Positions 25,068 to 32,698 of a DNA stretch of 64,000 bases are shown here, in pieces. Position 1 is the stretch's first letter, and the number at the start of each line of letters is the position of its first letter. The notes under the pieces were generated by a model that saw only the letters and a list, made by a program, of their open reading frames with translations, did no database searches and was not told the DNA's origin. The translations under genes and the position numbers were made by a program. This DNA comes from JAJDNH01 sp964552395. Lineage in GTDB: Bacteria; Acidobacteriota; Thermoanaerobaculia; Thermoanaerobaculales; Sulfomarinibacteraceae. Location: NCBI GenBank assembly GCA_964552395.1, contig CAZKGM010000010.1:33187-97186 (forward strand), given 5' to 3'.

Positions 25068-26467
25068 AGGTATCCCAGAGCGGCCAGGCGCTGCCTGACA
25101 TCGTCGTCGTCGGCTGCGATTCCTCGCTCCCGCCTGTCGGCGAACCGCGACGCCTCTCGAACCACCTCCTCCTGATGGCGGTCGAGCTCTCGCCGCAGTT
25201 CGCCCGCCATCGTCAGGCGCTCACCGACGAGGTTGGTTCTTTCTCCAGGATCGGCAGTGAGATCGTACAGCTCCTCCACGGGCCCCTGCTCATCGCGAAT
25301 CAGCTTCCAGCCGGGAGTCCGGCACGACATCACGCGGTACCGGTCTGCCACACCGACCCGGCTCTCCCGGCCGCCGGAGTGCATCGCTTCGCTGAACGCG
25401 TACGGCTCCCCACAACCTGACCGCCCCTGGAGAAGTGGGAGGAAGCTCTTTCCGGCGAAACTCTGCGGCACCGGCACCCCTGCGAGCTCCAGTAGCGTCG
25501 GCGCCATACCGATCAGGGAGACCTGCTCCGGCGACTCCAGGCCAGCCGGAATCCCCGGACCTGAGACGATCAGGGGAACTCTCAGCAGCTCCTCGTAGAG
25601 GTCCGGGCCGTGTGCATGACCCCCGTGCTCGCAGAAGCGCTCGCCGTGGTCGGAGGTCACGACCACAACCGTCCGCTGGCAGAGCCCTGCCTCCTCCATC
25701 CGCTCGAGCAGCTGCCCAAGGATCCGGTCCACAAGCTCGACCCGGCTGTCATACAGGCTCCTCAGCCGTTGCAGAGCACCCCGCGGCCGGCCGGCGAGGA
25801 GGCCGGCCATCCCGGCCATGCAGCGGACCCTGTCCCGCCAGCTCCACTGGCCGGGCAGCGGCGTGTACGGGTAGTGGACGTCCATGAGGTGCAGCCACAG
25901 GAAGAAGGGGCCTCCCTGCTCCCGCGCCCAGGCGACCCCCTGGTCCACGATGACCTCTCCCGTGAGGTACTGGCCCCCTTCCCTTTGGAACGCCGCCTGG
26001 AACAGCATCAGGAAACCGAGGTCCCGCCGGCCCATGGCGTCATGGACACGACGCTTCATCGACCTCCAGCGGCCGGGGGCAAGATGCGGCCCCTGGCGTG
26101 GATGAACGTCCCAGAAGTCCACGAAGAGGTCGAAACCACGATGGTAGCCGCTTTCTCGAGTCAGGAACGGGTTGGAGGGGTTGAGGGCGGCAGTCCGGTA
26201 CCCGGCGCCACGAAGAGCCTCCGCGAGCGTCGTCGCCTCGGCCGGCAACGCCTCACGCTCCCCCGCAGCCAACGGGTACAGGGAGCACATAATCGAGGGA
26301 AAGGAAGACTGGGTACGCGGCCCGTTGGCCACGGCCTGCCTCAGCAGCACCCCCCGCCGGGCCAGGCCGTCGAGGCTGGGTGTCGAGACGCCGACGGCCC
26401 CGTCACACCCCAGCGCGTCGTACCGCAGGGAGTCCACAGTGATCAAGACGAGGTTCTTCGGACTCAT
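25064..26467 (-). CDS. sulfatase-like alkaline-phosphatase-fold hydrolase/transferase with Thr at the nucleophile position
   Basis: A 467-residue alkaline-phosphatase-superfamily protein. LVLITVDSLRYDALGC supplies the first metal Asp pair, LHLMDVHYPY and TSDHGERFCEHGGHAHG the remaining metal ligands, and PLIVSGPGIP and AFSEAMHSG follow as in sulfatases. Where arylsulfatases have CxPSR, this protein has TQSSFPS; counting back from the following YP places Thr exactly at the formylglycine position. It therefore cannot be a formylglycine sulfatase and may be a phosphatase or phosphoglycerol/phosphoethanolamine-type transferase. The longer open frame upstream to 26809 is low-complexity sequence. 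ATG 26467 begins MSPKNLVLIT, the family N-terminus. Operon with the flippase. Confidence 0.82.
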   Translation of the reverse strand: MSPKNLVLITVDSLRYDALGCDGAVGVSTPSLDGLARRGVLLRQAVANGPRTQSSFPSIMCSLYPLAAGEREALPAEATTLAEALRGAGYRTAALNPSNPFLTRESGYHRGFDLFVDFWDVHPRQGPHLAPGRWRSMKRRVHDAMGRRDLGFLMLFQAAFQREGGQYLTGEVIVDQGVAWAREQGGPFFLWLHLMDVHYPYTPLPGQWSWRDRVRCMAGMAGLLAGRPRGALQRLRSLYDSRVELVDRILGQLLERMEEAGLCQRTVVVVTSDHGERFCEHGGHAHGPDLYEELLRVPLIVSGPGIPAGLESPEQVSLIGMAPTLLELAGVPVPQSFAGKSFLPLLQGRSGCGEPYAFSEAMHSGGRESRVGVADRYRVMSCRTPGWKLIRDEQGPVEELYDLTADPGERTNLVGERLTMAGELRRELDRHQEEVVREASRFADRRERGIAADDDDVRQRLAALGYL

Positions 26468-26703
26468 GCGTGGCTTCACCCCGGCAGGTCCTGCGCGAGC
26501 ACGTGATTCCTTCACTCCTGGTCCTGGACGTACGATACCGGAGCCGCGCCCCCTGCTCAACGACAACCTCCGCGCACATGTGCACACCACGTGGCCGGTC
26601 CCGGACGGAAGACCCACAACCTGCGGACAATACGGATAACGACGGTGTCTCTGCGGCAAGCGACGGCTCAGCTGCCGCTGCTCCAGGCTCGGGGGTGTCG
26701 CGA

Positions 26704-26949
26704 TAAAGAACCAAGGCTCCTCCCACTCTTGGAGGTGAGTCATGATCCGGCTCGGTTCCGCGTCGAGGTCCGGAGAAAGTTCCCTGACTTGCAGCTGGTC
26801 GACCGTCAAGGACGTGACGAGTCAAGATCGAGCCCACCGTCGAGGACCTCGTCACCGGCCGCGACACAGTGCTGGCGCGGCTCGACGGCGTGCTCGGCAG
26901 CCGGCTCGAGGAGGCCGTTCGCGCCCGGCGGTCGGTAGCCGATCAGTAG
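26704..26949 (+). pseudogene. frameshifted coding remnant of uncertain family
   Basis: The 475-base gap between the sulfatase-like and nitrilase genes holds plus-strand sequence that looks coding but changes frame. One frame reads VSHDPARFRVEVRRKF then PDLQLVDRQGRDE. Near 26815 the frame changes and continues KIEPTVEDLVTGRDTVLARL up to TAG at 26947-26949, overlapping the nitrilase stop. The PTVEDLVTGRD segment resembles the C-terminus of some S41-type peptidases, but I am unsure. There is no start, ribosome site or upstream domain. Nothing else is recognised in this gap. Confidence 0.25.
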
Positions 26950-27890
26950 CCGCTATCACTGAGGACGAATGGCGTCTGCGGGGAGGTTCGCATTGCCAGC
27001 TGGAAGACATCCGGACGCGAGTAGTGGCCGGCCACGTCGAAGCTCCGCCGGGCAGCCGCAACCCGCGAGGGATCGACATCCGCGTACACGATGCCGTGCT
27101 CCTTTCGCAGCGGTCCGGCGGCGAGCTTTCCGCCCGGCTCCACTACGACCGAGTCGCCCTGGTTGATCCACTCGTCCTCGGCCGGGTAGAGCTGGTCGCG
27201 CCCGGGGAAGTCCGCCGGCATGTCCGACCCCTGCATCGAGGTGCCCGAACCGAGGACCCAGCATCTGCCCTCTCTGGCAATGTGCTGCAGGGTGCCGATC
27301 CACCCGTCACCGCAGTCCCACGTCGGCGCCACATACACCTCGACGCCCTGGGCGTACAGGGCGTAGCGGGCCAGCGGCATGTAGTTCTCCCAGCAGATGA
27401 GGGTGCCAATCCGGCCGCACGGAGTCTCGAGCACTCGCAGCCCGGACGCGTCGCCGAAACCCCACACCATGCGCTCGGGATTGGTCGGCATGAGCTTCCG
27501 GTGGCGGTTGCGGATCTGCCCGTCCGGCCCGATCGTAACGTAGGTGTTGTAGAGCGTGGAGCGGCTCAGCCGGTCGTCCAGCTCGTCGATGCCGCAGAGG
27601 ATGTGCACCCCGTGCTGTCGTGCGGCGGCACGCAACGGGGCAAGATCGTCCCTCGAGAGGTCAACGGCGCCGGCGACCAGCCGCTCGTGGATCTGCTCGG
27701 TCAGCCTCATGTCGCCACCCGGGCGAAGGCGCCACATCCAGGTCGGATACCCAGGGACGAACGCTTCCGGAAAGACGACCATCTCGGCCCCGGCGCTCGC
27801 TGCCTCCTCGGTCAACGACACGGCCCGCTCGAGGGTTGCCTCTCGGTTCAGCAGTACAGGCGGATGCTGGACGATGGCGATCTTCGGCAT
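26943..27890 (-). CDS. nitrilase/carbon-nitrogen hydrolase family protein
   Basis: A 315-residue enzyme of the nitrilase branch. The catalytic Glu lies in VVFPEAFVPGYP, Lys in RNRHRKLMPTNPER and Cys in GTLICWENYMPLARYAL, and VAPTWD completes the fold. The WENY form and the downstream GSGTSM are typical of true nitrilases, which convert organic nitriles (or cyanide) to acid and ammonia. The ATG at 27890 has GGAG seven bases upstream and begins MPKIAIVQHPPVLL; the open frame's further upstream extension has no family match. It is transcribed alone; no nitrile-forming aldoxime dehydratase is present. Confidence 0.9.
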   Translation of the reverse strand: MPKIAIVQHPPVLLNREATLERAVSLTEEAASAGAEMVVFPEAFVPGYPTWMWRLRPGGDMRLTEQIHERLVAGAVDLSRDDLAPLRAAARQHGVHILCGIDELDDRLSRSTLYNTYVTIGPDGQIRNRHRKLMPTNPERMVWGFGDASGLRVLETPCGRIGTLICWENYMPLARYALYAQGVEVYVAPTWDCGDGWIGTLQHIAREGRCWVLGSGTSMQGSDMPADFPGRDQLYPAEDEWINQGDSVVVEPGGKLAAGPLRKEHGIVYADVDPSRVAAARRSFDVAGHYSRPDVFQLAMRTSPQTPFVLSDSGY

Positions 27891-28095
27891 GACAGACTCC
27901 CTGTCCGTGGAGCGAGCTCCAATACTCGATGCGAGGGTCTCTGTCGACACCAAGGAAAGAAGCGCCGGGTTCATTCCCGCCCGAAGAGCGCATTCGCTGT
28001 CGCTGTGGCATGACACACCTGCAAGCACGGGGTCGTTGAGATGCCCCCCTCATCGGCGCGCGCCCCAGGACCGCCGCAGCAAGCACCGGCTCACA

Positions 28096-28350
28096 TCAGC
28101 TCTCGGCACCGCCGCCGGTGCGCCGGCTCTCGACCTCTTGGTGGTGCGGTGAGCCCTCGCGCAGCATTGCGACGCCACAGGTTGGGCACCGCTCGTCGAG
28201 ACACGGAACCCCCGCGCGGTGAGGTGCGCGCCACCCGCACTTGGGACAGATGCAGAAGCCCCCGGCGCCAATGCCCTGGCCACCGCGATGCCGGCGTCCG
28301 CTGCCCTCCGCTCCCCGTCCTCGTCCTTGCCCTCTACCTCGACCCGTCAT
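28096..28350 (-). CDS. small zinc-ribbon protein (DUF5320-like)
   Basis: An 84-residue protein. A Gly/Arg-rich N-terminus (GRGRGQGRGRG) leads to ICPKCGW and RCPTCG, two CxxC pairs that make a zinc-ribbon-like fold, and then REGSPHHQE. Proteins of this form occur beside NifX-like and DUF134 genes in many anaerobes and Acidobacteriota. ATG 28350 has GGGAGG seven bases upstream; the upstream start at 28407 overlaps the previous gene and lacks a site. It is the last of three small genes on this strand. The function is unknown; metal handling is inferred from the cysteines and the company it keeps. Confidence 0.75.
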   Translation of the reverse strand: MTGRGRGQGRGRGAEGSGRRHRGGQGIGAGGFCICPKCGWRAPHRAGVPCLDERCPTCGVAMLREGSPHHQEVESRRTGGGAES

Positions 28351-28391
28351 GGCAAACCTCCCTGACCCGCAACGCTGTTGCGGTGTCCCTC

Positions 28392-28793
28392 TCATTCTCC
28401 GTGACATCCACTACGGTCGTGGCTACCGTGGTCGTGCCCGCAATCGTGGTAGCCGTGCTCATGACAGATCTCTCCCGTCGTCTCGAGGGTGCCGGCGAGA
28501 TAGCTCCGGACCACGGCATCGGGGTCATCGCCCTCAATGCCGAGCACCACCTCGATGCCGTGTCGCGCCAGGATGTCGGATGCGCGTGGGCCCATGCCGC
28601 CGGCCAAGACCACGGTGGCACCCTGCTGTTGCAGCCACATGGGGTACACCCCACGCCCGTGCTCCGGCAGAGCTTCGAGAACGCGCTCTCCAATCGTGCC
28701 GCTGGCCTCGTCCACGGCGTAGAGGGCAAACGCCTCGGCGCCGCCGAAGTGAGCACTGAACCTTCCCTGATGAACTGGAACCGCGATCTTCAT
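28392..28793 (-). CDS. NifX/dinitrogenase-cofactor-like protein with His-rich tail
   Basis: A 133-residue protein. The first 105 residues form the ribonuclease-H-like NifX/NafY fold: MKIAVPVHQGRFSAHFGGAE at the start, GATVVLAGGMGPRASDIL in the middle, and VRSYLAGTLETT at the end. The last 30 residues are rich in His and Cys (CHEHGYHDCGHDHGSHD), a clear metal-binding tail. Family members bind iron-sulfur or iron-molybdenum precursors, but no nitrogenase genes are present here, so a general Fe-S or metal-storage role is more likely. AGGAGACAACGAG precedes the ATG. It lies between the DUF134 and DUF5320-like genes. Confidence 0.85.
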   Translation of the reverse strand: MKIAVPVHQGRFSAHFGGAEAFALYAVDEASGTIGERVLEALPEHGRGVYPMWLQQQGATVVLAGGMGPRASDILARHGIEVVLGIEGDDPDAVVRSYLAGTLETTGEICHEHGYHDCGHDHGSHDRSGCHGE

Positions 28794-28823
28794 CTCGTTG
28801 TCTCCTCCCTGTTATGTGAGCTT

Positions 28824-29228
28824 CTACCCAGGGTCTGACCCCCGGTTGTTGTGATCCTGCCGATGACGGCAACGGCAGCCACGTCCGCGCCGCCGTCCAC
28901 TCCCATGAACGGGACATGGAAGCGGTCTGGGAGGGCCGGTCACCACCGGACCCTCGCCGACCAGCAGCACACGCTCCTCGAGGAGTGCCCTGGCCACAGC
29001 TGACCTGGCACGGCCGAGAATACGGGCTAGGGTCGGCCTGGAAACACCCATGCGCTCCGCAGCAGCCTCCTGGTAGAGGCCCTCCAGATCGACCAGCCGC
29101 AGCGCCTCCAGCTCATCGAGGCGCAGCGTTTCCGCCTCGAGATCGGCGACCGGTCGACCAATCGGCTTGAACCCCCGGCCATGGGCCACGCAGCCAACTC
29201 TCCTGAGCTTCTCCGGTCGTGCCACCAC
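28824..29228 (-). CDS. DUF134/UPF0251 family DNA-binding-like protein
   Basis: A 134-residue protein. The UPF0251 core starts ARPEKLRRVGC and contains LRLDELEALRLVDLEGLYQE followed by a sigma-region-4-like helix-turn-helix (RMGVSRPTLARILGRARSAV), suggesting DNA binding. The C-terminus is Cys/Arg/His-rich (RRRGRGCRCRHRQDHNN). GTG 29228 and the adjacent GTG 29225 are both possible; GGAGG lies five bases before the second, which I prefer slightly. It is first in the trio with the NifX-like and zinc-ribbon genes and may regulate it. A perfect TATAAT (29254-29259 on the minus strand) lies just upstream. Confidence 0.85.
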   Translation of the reverse strand: MVARPEKLRRVGCVAHGRGFKPIGRPVADLEAETLRLDELEALRLVDLEGLYQEAAAERMGVSRPTLARILGRARSAVARALLEERVLLVGEGPVVTGPPRPLPCPVHGSGRRRGRGCRCRHRQDHNNRGSDPG

Positions 29229-29247
29229 AACCTCCAGTAACGAACAT

Positions 29248-29472
29248 ATGCTTATTATAGGTAGAAGTCAAGGCGACCTTGAGGGAGGCGACACGCTCGG
29301 CGTCTACAGCGGTCACCAACGCTTCACCGTGTGGACTCCGGATCCTGCCAACGACCTTGTGTTCAAGACCTTCCTGCAGCCGGTCGAACCGATCCCGGCG
29401 AGCTCGCTGTTGGCCGTCCTACTGCTGCTGGCCGCGATCGCCGCCGTCGGGTACTTCCTCCTCCGGCGGTAG
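29248..29472 (+). CDS. hypothetical protein with C-terminal membrane anchor, possibly a gene fragment
   Basis: From ATG 29248 a 74-residue frame ends in PASSLLAVLLLLAAIAAV followed by a short basic stub, a convincing single membrane helix. The preceding residues (GHQRFTVWTPDPANDLVF) match no family I know. There is no ribosome site, and the start lies inside the promoter area of the divergent DUF134 gene. It may be the 3-prime remnant of a larger membrane protein. Confidence 0.3.
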   Translation: MLIIGRSQGDLEGGDTLGVYSGHQRFTVWTPDPANDLVFKTFLQPVEPIPASSLLAVLLLLAAIAAVGYFLLRR

Positions 29473-29529
29473 CGCGGAGCACAGCCGGTGGCGGCTCGCG
29501 GGTCCGGGGAGCCTGCCGCAGGGGGGGGG

Positions 29530-29567
29530 TTGACCACAGGGAGCAGGCCGAGTAAACTGACAATTGT
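29530..29567 (+). promoter_or_regulatory. promoter and candidate operator of the perR-rubrerythrin operon
   Basis: TTGACC (29530-29535) and TAAACT (29553-29558) are 17 bases apart, the same architecture as the furA promoter at 2.4 kb. The palindrome ACAATTGT (29560-29567) lies between the -10 and the ATG at 29569, so the transcript leader would be only a few bases. A Fur-family repressor bound there would block transcription start; this is inferred. A run of nine G residues lies just upstream. Confidence 0.55.
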
Positions 29568-29568
29568 T

Positions 29569-30039
29569 ATGAGTTCGGAATTACTCCGAGATACATCTTG
29601 CTCGCCGACCGACCCGACTACCCGGGCGCGGCGGCTGCAGCAGTCCGGCCTCAAAGTCACGGGGCCCCGGCTCGCCATTCTCGACGTTCTGGAGCAGAAC
29701 GCCAGCCACCCCACCGCCGACCAGCTCTACGCCATGCTCAGGCCGGCTCACCCATCCCTGTCGCTGTCAACGGTGTACAAGACCCTTGACGCCTTTGCGC
29801 AGGTCGGGCTGTGCCGGCGCCTGAACGGCGAAGGTCCCATGCAACGCTTCGACGGCACCATGTACCCTCATCACCACGCGGTGTGCCGAGGCTGCGGGCA
29901 CATCTACGATGTGCCTGCGAACACATACCCGGGGCCGAGTCCACCGGCACGGCTGCCCGGTCAGCTGGCGGTCTGCGGCGTACGCGTCGAGTTTGAGGTC
30001 ATCTGTCCCGCATGCGCCGAGGAACGGGCGTTACGATAA
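29569..30039 (+). CDS. Fur-family regulator, PerR-like
   Basis: A 156-residue Fur/PerR protein, a paralogue of the furA product at 1.9 kb. The winged helix includes LKVTGPRLAILDVLEQN and SLSTVYKTLDAF. The metal motif is PHHHAVCRGCGHIYDV and a second CPAC pair is near the C-terminus. ATG 29569 sits just after a promoter with a palindrome, and lacks a Shine-Dalgarno. It is followed by rubrerythrin after 58 bases. A PerR-like regulator in front of a rubrerythrin gene suggests peroxide- or iron-controlled expression of the operon. Confidence 0.85.
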   Translation: MSSELLRDTSCSPTDPTTRARRLQQSGLKVTGPRLAILDVLEQNASHPTADQLYAMLRPAHPSLSLSTVYKTLDAFAQVGLCRRLNGEGPMQRFDGTMYPHHHAVCRGCGHIYDVPANTYPGPSPPARLPGQLAVCGVRVEFEVICPACAEERALR

Positions 30040-30097
30040 CCGAGAGAACCGGCGGATTGCCCGCCGACAAGCACAACACAGAAAGCGGAGGTGCAAC

Positions 30098-30514
30098 ATG
30101 TCTGAGCTGAAGGGAACCAAGACCCACGAGAACCTGAAGTACGCTTTCGCCGGCGAGTCCCAGGCCAACCGGCGCTACCTGTACTTCGCAAAGGCCGCGG
30201 ACATCGAGGGCCAGCCCGAGATCGCCGGGCTGTTCCGCGACACCGCCGAGGGTGAGACCGGTCACGCCCATGGCCACCTCGACTACCTCAAGAAGGTCGC
30301 CGACCCGGCCACCGACATGCCGTTCGCTGACGTCGAGGAGATGCTGGCCTCGGCCGTCGCCGGCGAGACCCACGAGTACACCGACATGTACCCAGGGATG
30401 GCCAAGACCGCTCGCGACGAGGGATTCACCGAGATTGCCGACTGGTTCGAGACGCTCGCCAAAGCCGAGCGCTCTCACGCCGGCAAGTTCCAGAAGGCCC
30501 TCGACAGCATTTGA
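30098..30514 (+). CDS. rubrerythrin (erythrin-type, no rubredoxin domain)
   Basis: A 138-residue ferritin-like di-iron protein that reduces hydrogen peroxide to water. The iron ligands are visible in FAGESQANRRYLYFA, EGETGHAHGHL, SAVAGETHEYTDMY and KAERSHAGKF. The protein ends right after the four-helix bundle, so the C-terminal rubredoxin domain of classical rubrerythrin is absent and an external electron donor is needed. ATG 30098 has GGAGG seven bases upstream. The Fe-S oxidoreductase encoded 85 bases downstream is a plausible donor. Confidence 0.93.
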   Translation: MSELKGTKTHENLKYAFAGESQANRRYLYFAKAADIEGQPEIAGLFRDTAEGETGHAHGHLDYLKKVADPATDMPFADVEEMLASAVAGETHEYTDMYPGMAKTARDEGFTEIADWFETLAKAERSHAGKFQKALDSI

Positions 30515-30599
30515 TCCGATGATCCGATGGTGAGCCGGGCCGGGAGGGCATCAAGCCGTTCCGGCCCGGCATCTCGATCACTTACGCAAGGGGGCAGCC

Positions 30600-31991
30600 A
30601 TGGCCGAGCAGACCGACGACCGGCCCAACATCGGCTTCCAGCCGACCGACGGCCTCACCTACAACCCGAACGAGCCGCTGTATTGGGACGGTGCCGCGCT
30701 CGCCAGGGAGCTCGAGCGCTCCTTCGAGCTGTGCCACTCTTGCCGGATGTGCTTCAAGTTCTGCCAGTCGTTTCCAACCCTGTTCTCCGCCGTTGACGAG
30801 CACGGCGACGTGCGCGCCATCCCGGAAGCGAAGGTGCGCAAGGTCGTTGACGAGTGCTTCCAGTGCAAGCTCTGCTACACCCAATGCCCCTACACCGAAA
30901 AGGAGGGGCACGAGTTCAAGCTCGACTTCCCGCGCCTCATGCTGCGCGCCAAGGCAATACGGCGCAAGGCCGAGGGCGTGCCGCTGCGCGAGCGGATGCT
31001 GGCCGACCCGGACCGCGTCGGGCGCCTCGGCAGCCGCACGGCGGCGCTCGCGAACTGGGGAAACCGTTTCAGGCCGAACCGCGTGCTGATGGAAATGATC
31101 GGCGGGATCCACCGCGACAAGCTGCTGCCCAGCTTCGCCGGCGAGACCTTCAGCACCTGGTTTGCGAAGCAGACCGGCGGCGCGGTCGAGACCGTGGACG
31201 GTGATCACCCGGTGGTGCTCTTCGCCACCTGCTTTGTCACCTACAACAACCCGGCGGTCGGCCATGCCGCCTTCGAGGTACTGCGCCACAACGACTGCCG
31301 CATCGCCTGCCCCGAGGTCGAGTGCTGCGGAATGCCGGCGATGGACTCGGGCGACCTCAACCTCGCCCGCCGCAAGGCCCGTCGCAACGTCGAGGCGCTG
31401 GCGCCGTGGGTCGATCGCGGCTACCGGATCGCCGTCATTAACCCCACCTGCAGCCTCACCATGCGGGAGGAGTACCCCGAGCTGCTCGACGACCCCGCGG
31501 ACCCCGTCATCGCCGACGCCGCGAAACGTGTCGCCGCCGCCGTCCGCGACCTCTCCGAGTACCTGTGGGAGCTGCGCGCCGAAGGCCACCTCAAGGACGA
31601 CTTCAAGACCACGCCGGGCGCAACGGTCGCTTACCACGCCCCGTGCCACCTTCGCATGCAGAATGTCGGCTTCCGCGGCCGCGACCTGATGCGGCGCATT
31701 CCCGGCGTCAAGCCGCGACTGGTCGCCGAGTGCTGCGGCCACGACGGCACCTGGGCGATGAAGAAAGAGTACTTCGAGCTGGCTCTCGGCAACGGCAGGA
31801 AGGCGTTCGAGGGGATGCAGGAAGCCGACGCCGACGTGTGGTCCACCGACTGCCCGCTGGCGGCCCTGCAGTTCGAGCAGGGATGCGGGAAAAAGGCGCT
31901 TCACCCGGTCGAGATCCTCGCACGCGCCTACCGCGACGACGGCTTCCCCGAGCGGGTCGAGCCCCCGGCCGAGCAGCCTGCGGCCGAGTAA
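30600..31991 (+). CDS. Fe-S oxidoreductase with two ferredoxin and two CCG domains (GlpC/HdrD-like)
   Basis: A 463-residue cytoplasmic protein. Two 4Fe-4S motifs near residues 45 and 86 are seen in CHSCRMCFKFCQSF and CFQCKLCYTQCPY. Two cysteine-rich CCG domains follow (ECCGMPAM near 240, and APCHLRMQ with ECCGHDGTW near 345-375), which bind noncanonical Fe-S clusters in heterodisulfide reductase HdrB/D and GlpC. This gene type recurrently sits between rubrerythrin and DUF3501, as here, and probably passes electrons to rubrerythrin; that function is inferred. The stop is 19 bases before the DUF3501 start. Confidence 0.9.
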   Translation: MAEQTDDRPNIGFQPTDGLTYNPNEPLYWDGAALARELERSFELCHSCRMCFKFCQSFPTLFSAVDEHGDVRAIPEAKVRKVVDECFQCKLCYTQCPYTEKEGHEFKLDFPRLMLRAKAIRRKAEGVPLRERMLADPDRVGRLGSRTAALANWGNRFRPNRVLMEMIGGIHRDKLLPSFAGETFSTWFAKQTGGAVETVDGDHPVVLFATCFVTYNNPAVGHAAFEVLRHNDCRIACPEVECCGMPAMDSGDLNLARRKARRNVEALAPWVDRGYRIAVINPTCSLTMREEYPELLDDPADPVIADAAKRVAAAVRDLSEYLWELRAEGHLKDDFKTTPGATVAYHAPCHLRMQNVGFRGRDLMRRIPGVKPRLVAECCGHDGTWAMKKEYFELALGNGRKAFEGMQEADADVWSTDCPLAALQFEQGCGKKALHPVEILARAYRDDGFPERVEPPAEQPAAE

Positions 31992-32010
31992 GAGACAGGA
32001 AAGGAACGAG

Positions 32011-32592
32011 ATGGAACCGATCCGCAAGGACGACATCCTCGGCGGCGCCGAATATGAGCGGACCCGCCCGGACTTCCGGCGCCGTGTCATCGCGCTCAAG
32101 AACCGCCGCCGCATCGCCGTCGGCGAGCACGCCACCCTTCACTTCGAGACCCGCGAGACCATGCTCTACCAGGTCCATGAGATGCTGCGCGCCGAGTCCA
32201 GCTGGGAGCGGCCGGGGGCTATCGAGGATGAGATCGAGGCCTACAACCCGCTGATTCCGTCGGGAGGTGAGCTGTCGGCGACGCTGATGATCGAGTACGA
32301 GACTCCCGAGGAGCGGGCGGTGCGATTGACAGAGTTGCTCGGCCTCGATGAGCACCTCTGGCTGCACATCGGCAACACCAGGCCAGTGAAGGCGGCCTTC
32401 GACAGCGCCCAGGTCTCCCCGACCCGCATCTCGTCCGTCCAGTACGTCAAATGGCCGCTGAGCGAGGAGCAGGCCGGGCTGATCAAGACGGCCGGGACCG
32501 TGCTGCGGGTGGTCATCGACCACCCGACCTACCGGGCGCAGGCCGTGCTCGGGGAGGAGACGCGCAACGAGCTCGCCGCCGATCTGGACTGA
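32011..32592 (+). CDS. DUF3501 family protein
   Basis: A 193-residue protein beginning MEPIRKDDILGGAEYE. The segment FRRRVIALKNRRRIAVGEH and the later MLYQVHEMLRAESSWE are typical of DUF3501, a family known mostly from rubrerythrin/Fe-S-oxidoreductase operons. No catalytic motif is evident. GGAAAGGA precedes the start by seven bases. As the fourth gene of the perR-like operon it likely supports peroxide defence. Confidence 0.85.
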   Translation: MEPIRKDDILGGAEYERTRPDFRRRVIALKNRRRIAVGEHATLHFETRETMLYQVHEMLRAESSWERPGAIEDEIEAYNPLIPSGGELSATLMIEYETPEERAVRLTELLGLDEHLWLHIGNTRPVKAAFDSAQVSPTRISSVQYVKWPLSEEQAGLIKTAGTVLRVVIDHPTYRAQAVLGEETRNELAADLD

Positions 32593-32698
32593 CCCAGACC
32601 GACTTTCCGTGGATGACAGGACCCAGGAAGCCGTCTGGCCCTGCCCCCCTCGAATCGGGACGTCGGGTGTGGTACACATGCGCCGGAAGGGGGGCGTC

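Noticed and set aside
26465..26809. N-terminal extension of the sulfatase-like gene
   Set aside because: The extra 114 residues contain no signal peptide or domain, and the family N-terminus starts exactly at ATG 26467.
28392..28793. Evidence for nitrogen fixation
   Set aside because: Only a NifX-like fold is present; such proteins are widespread outside nif clusters, and no nitrogenase structural or NifB-type gene is seen.
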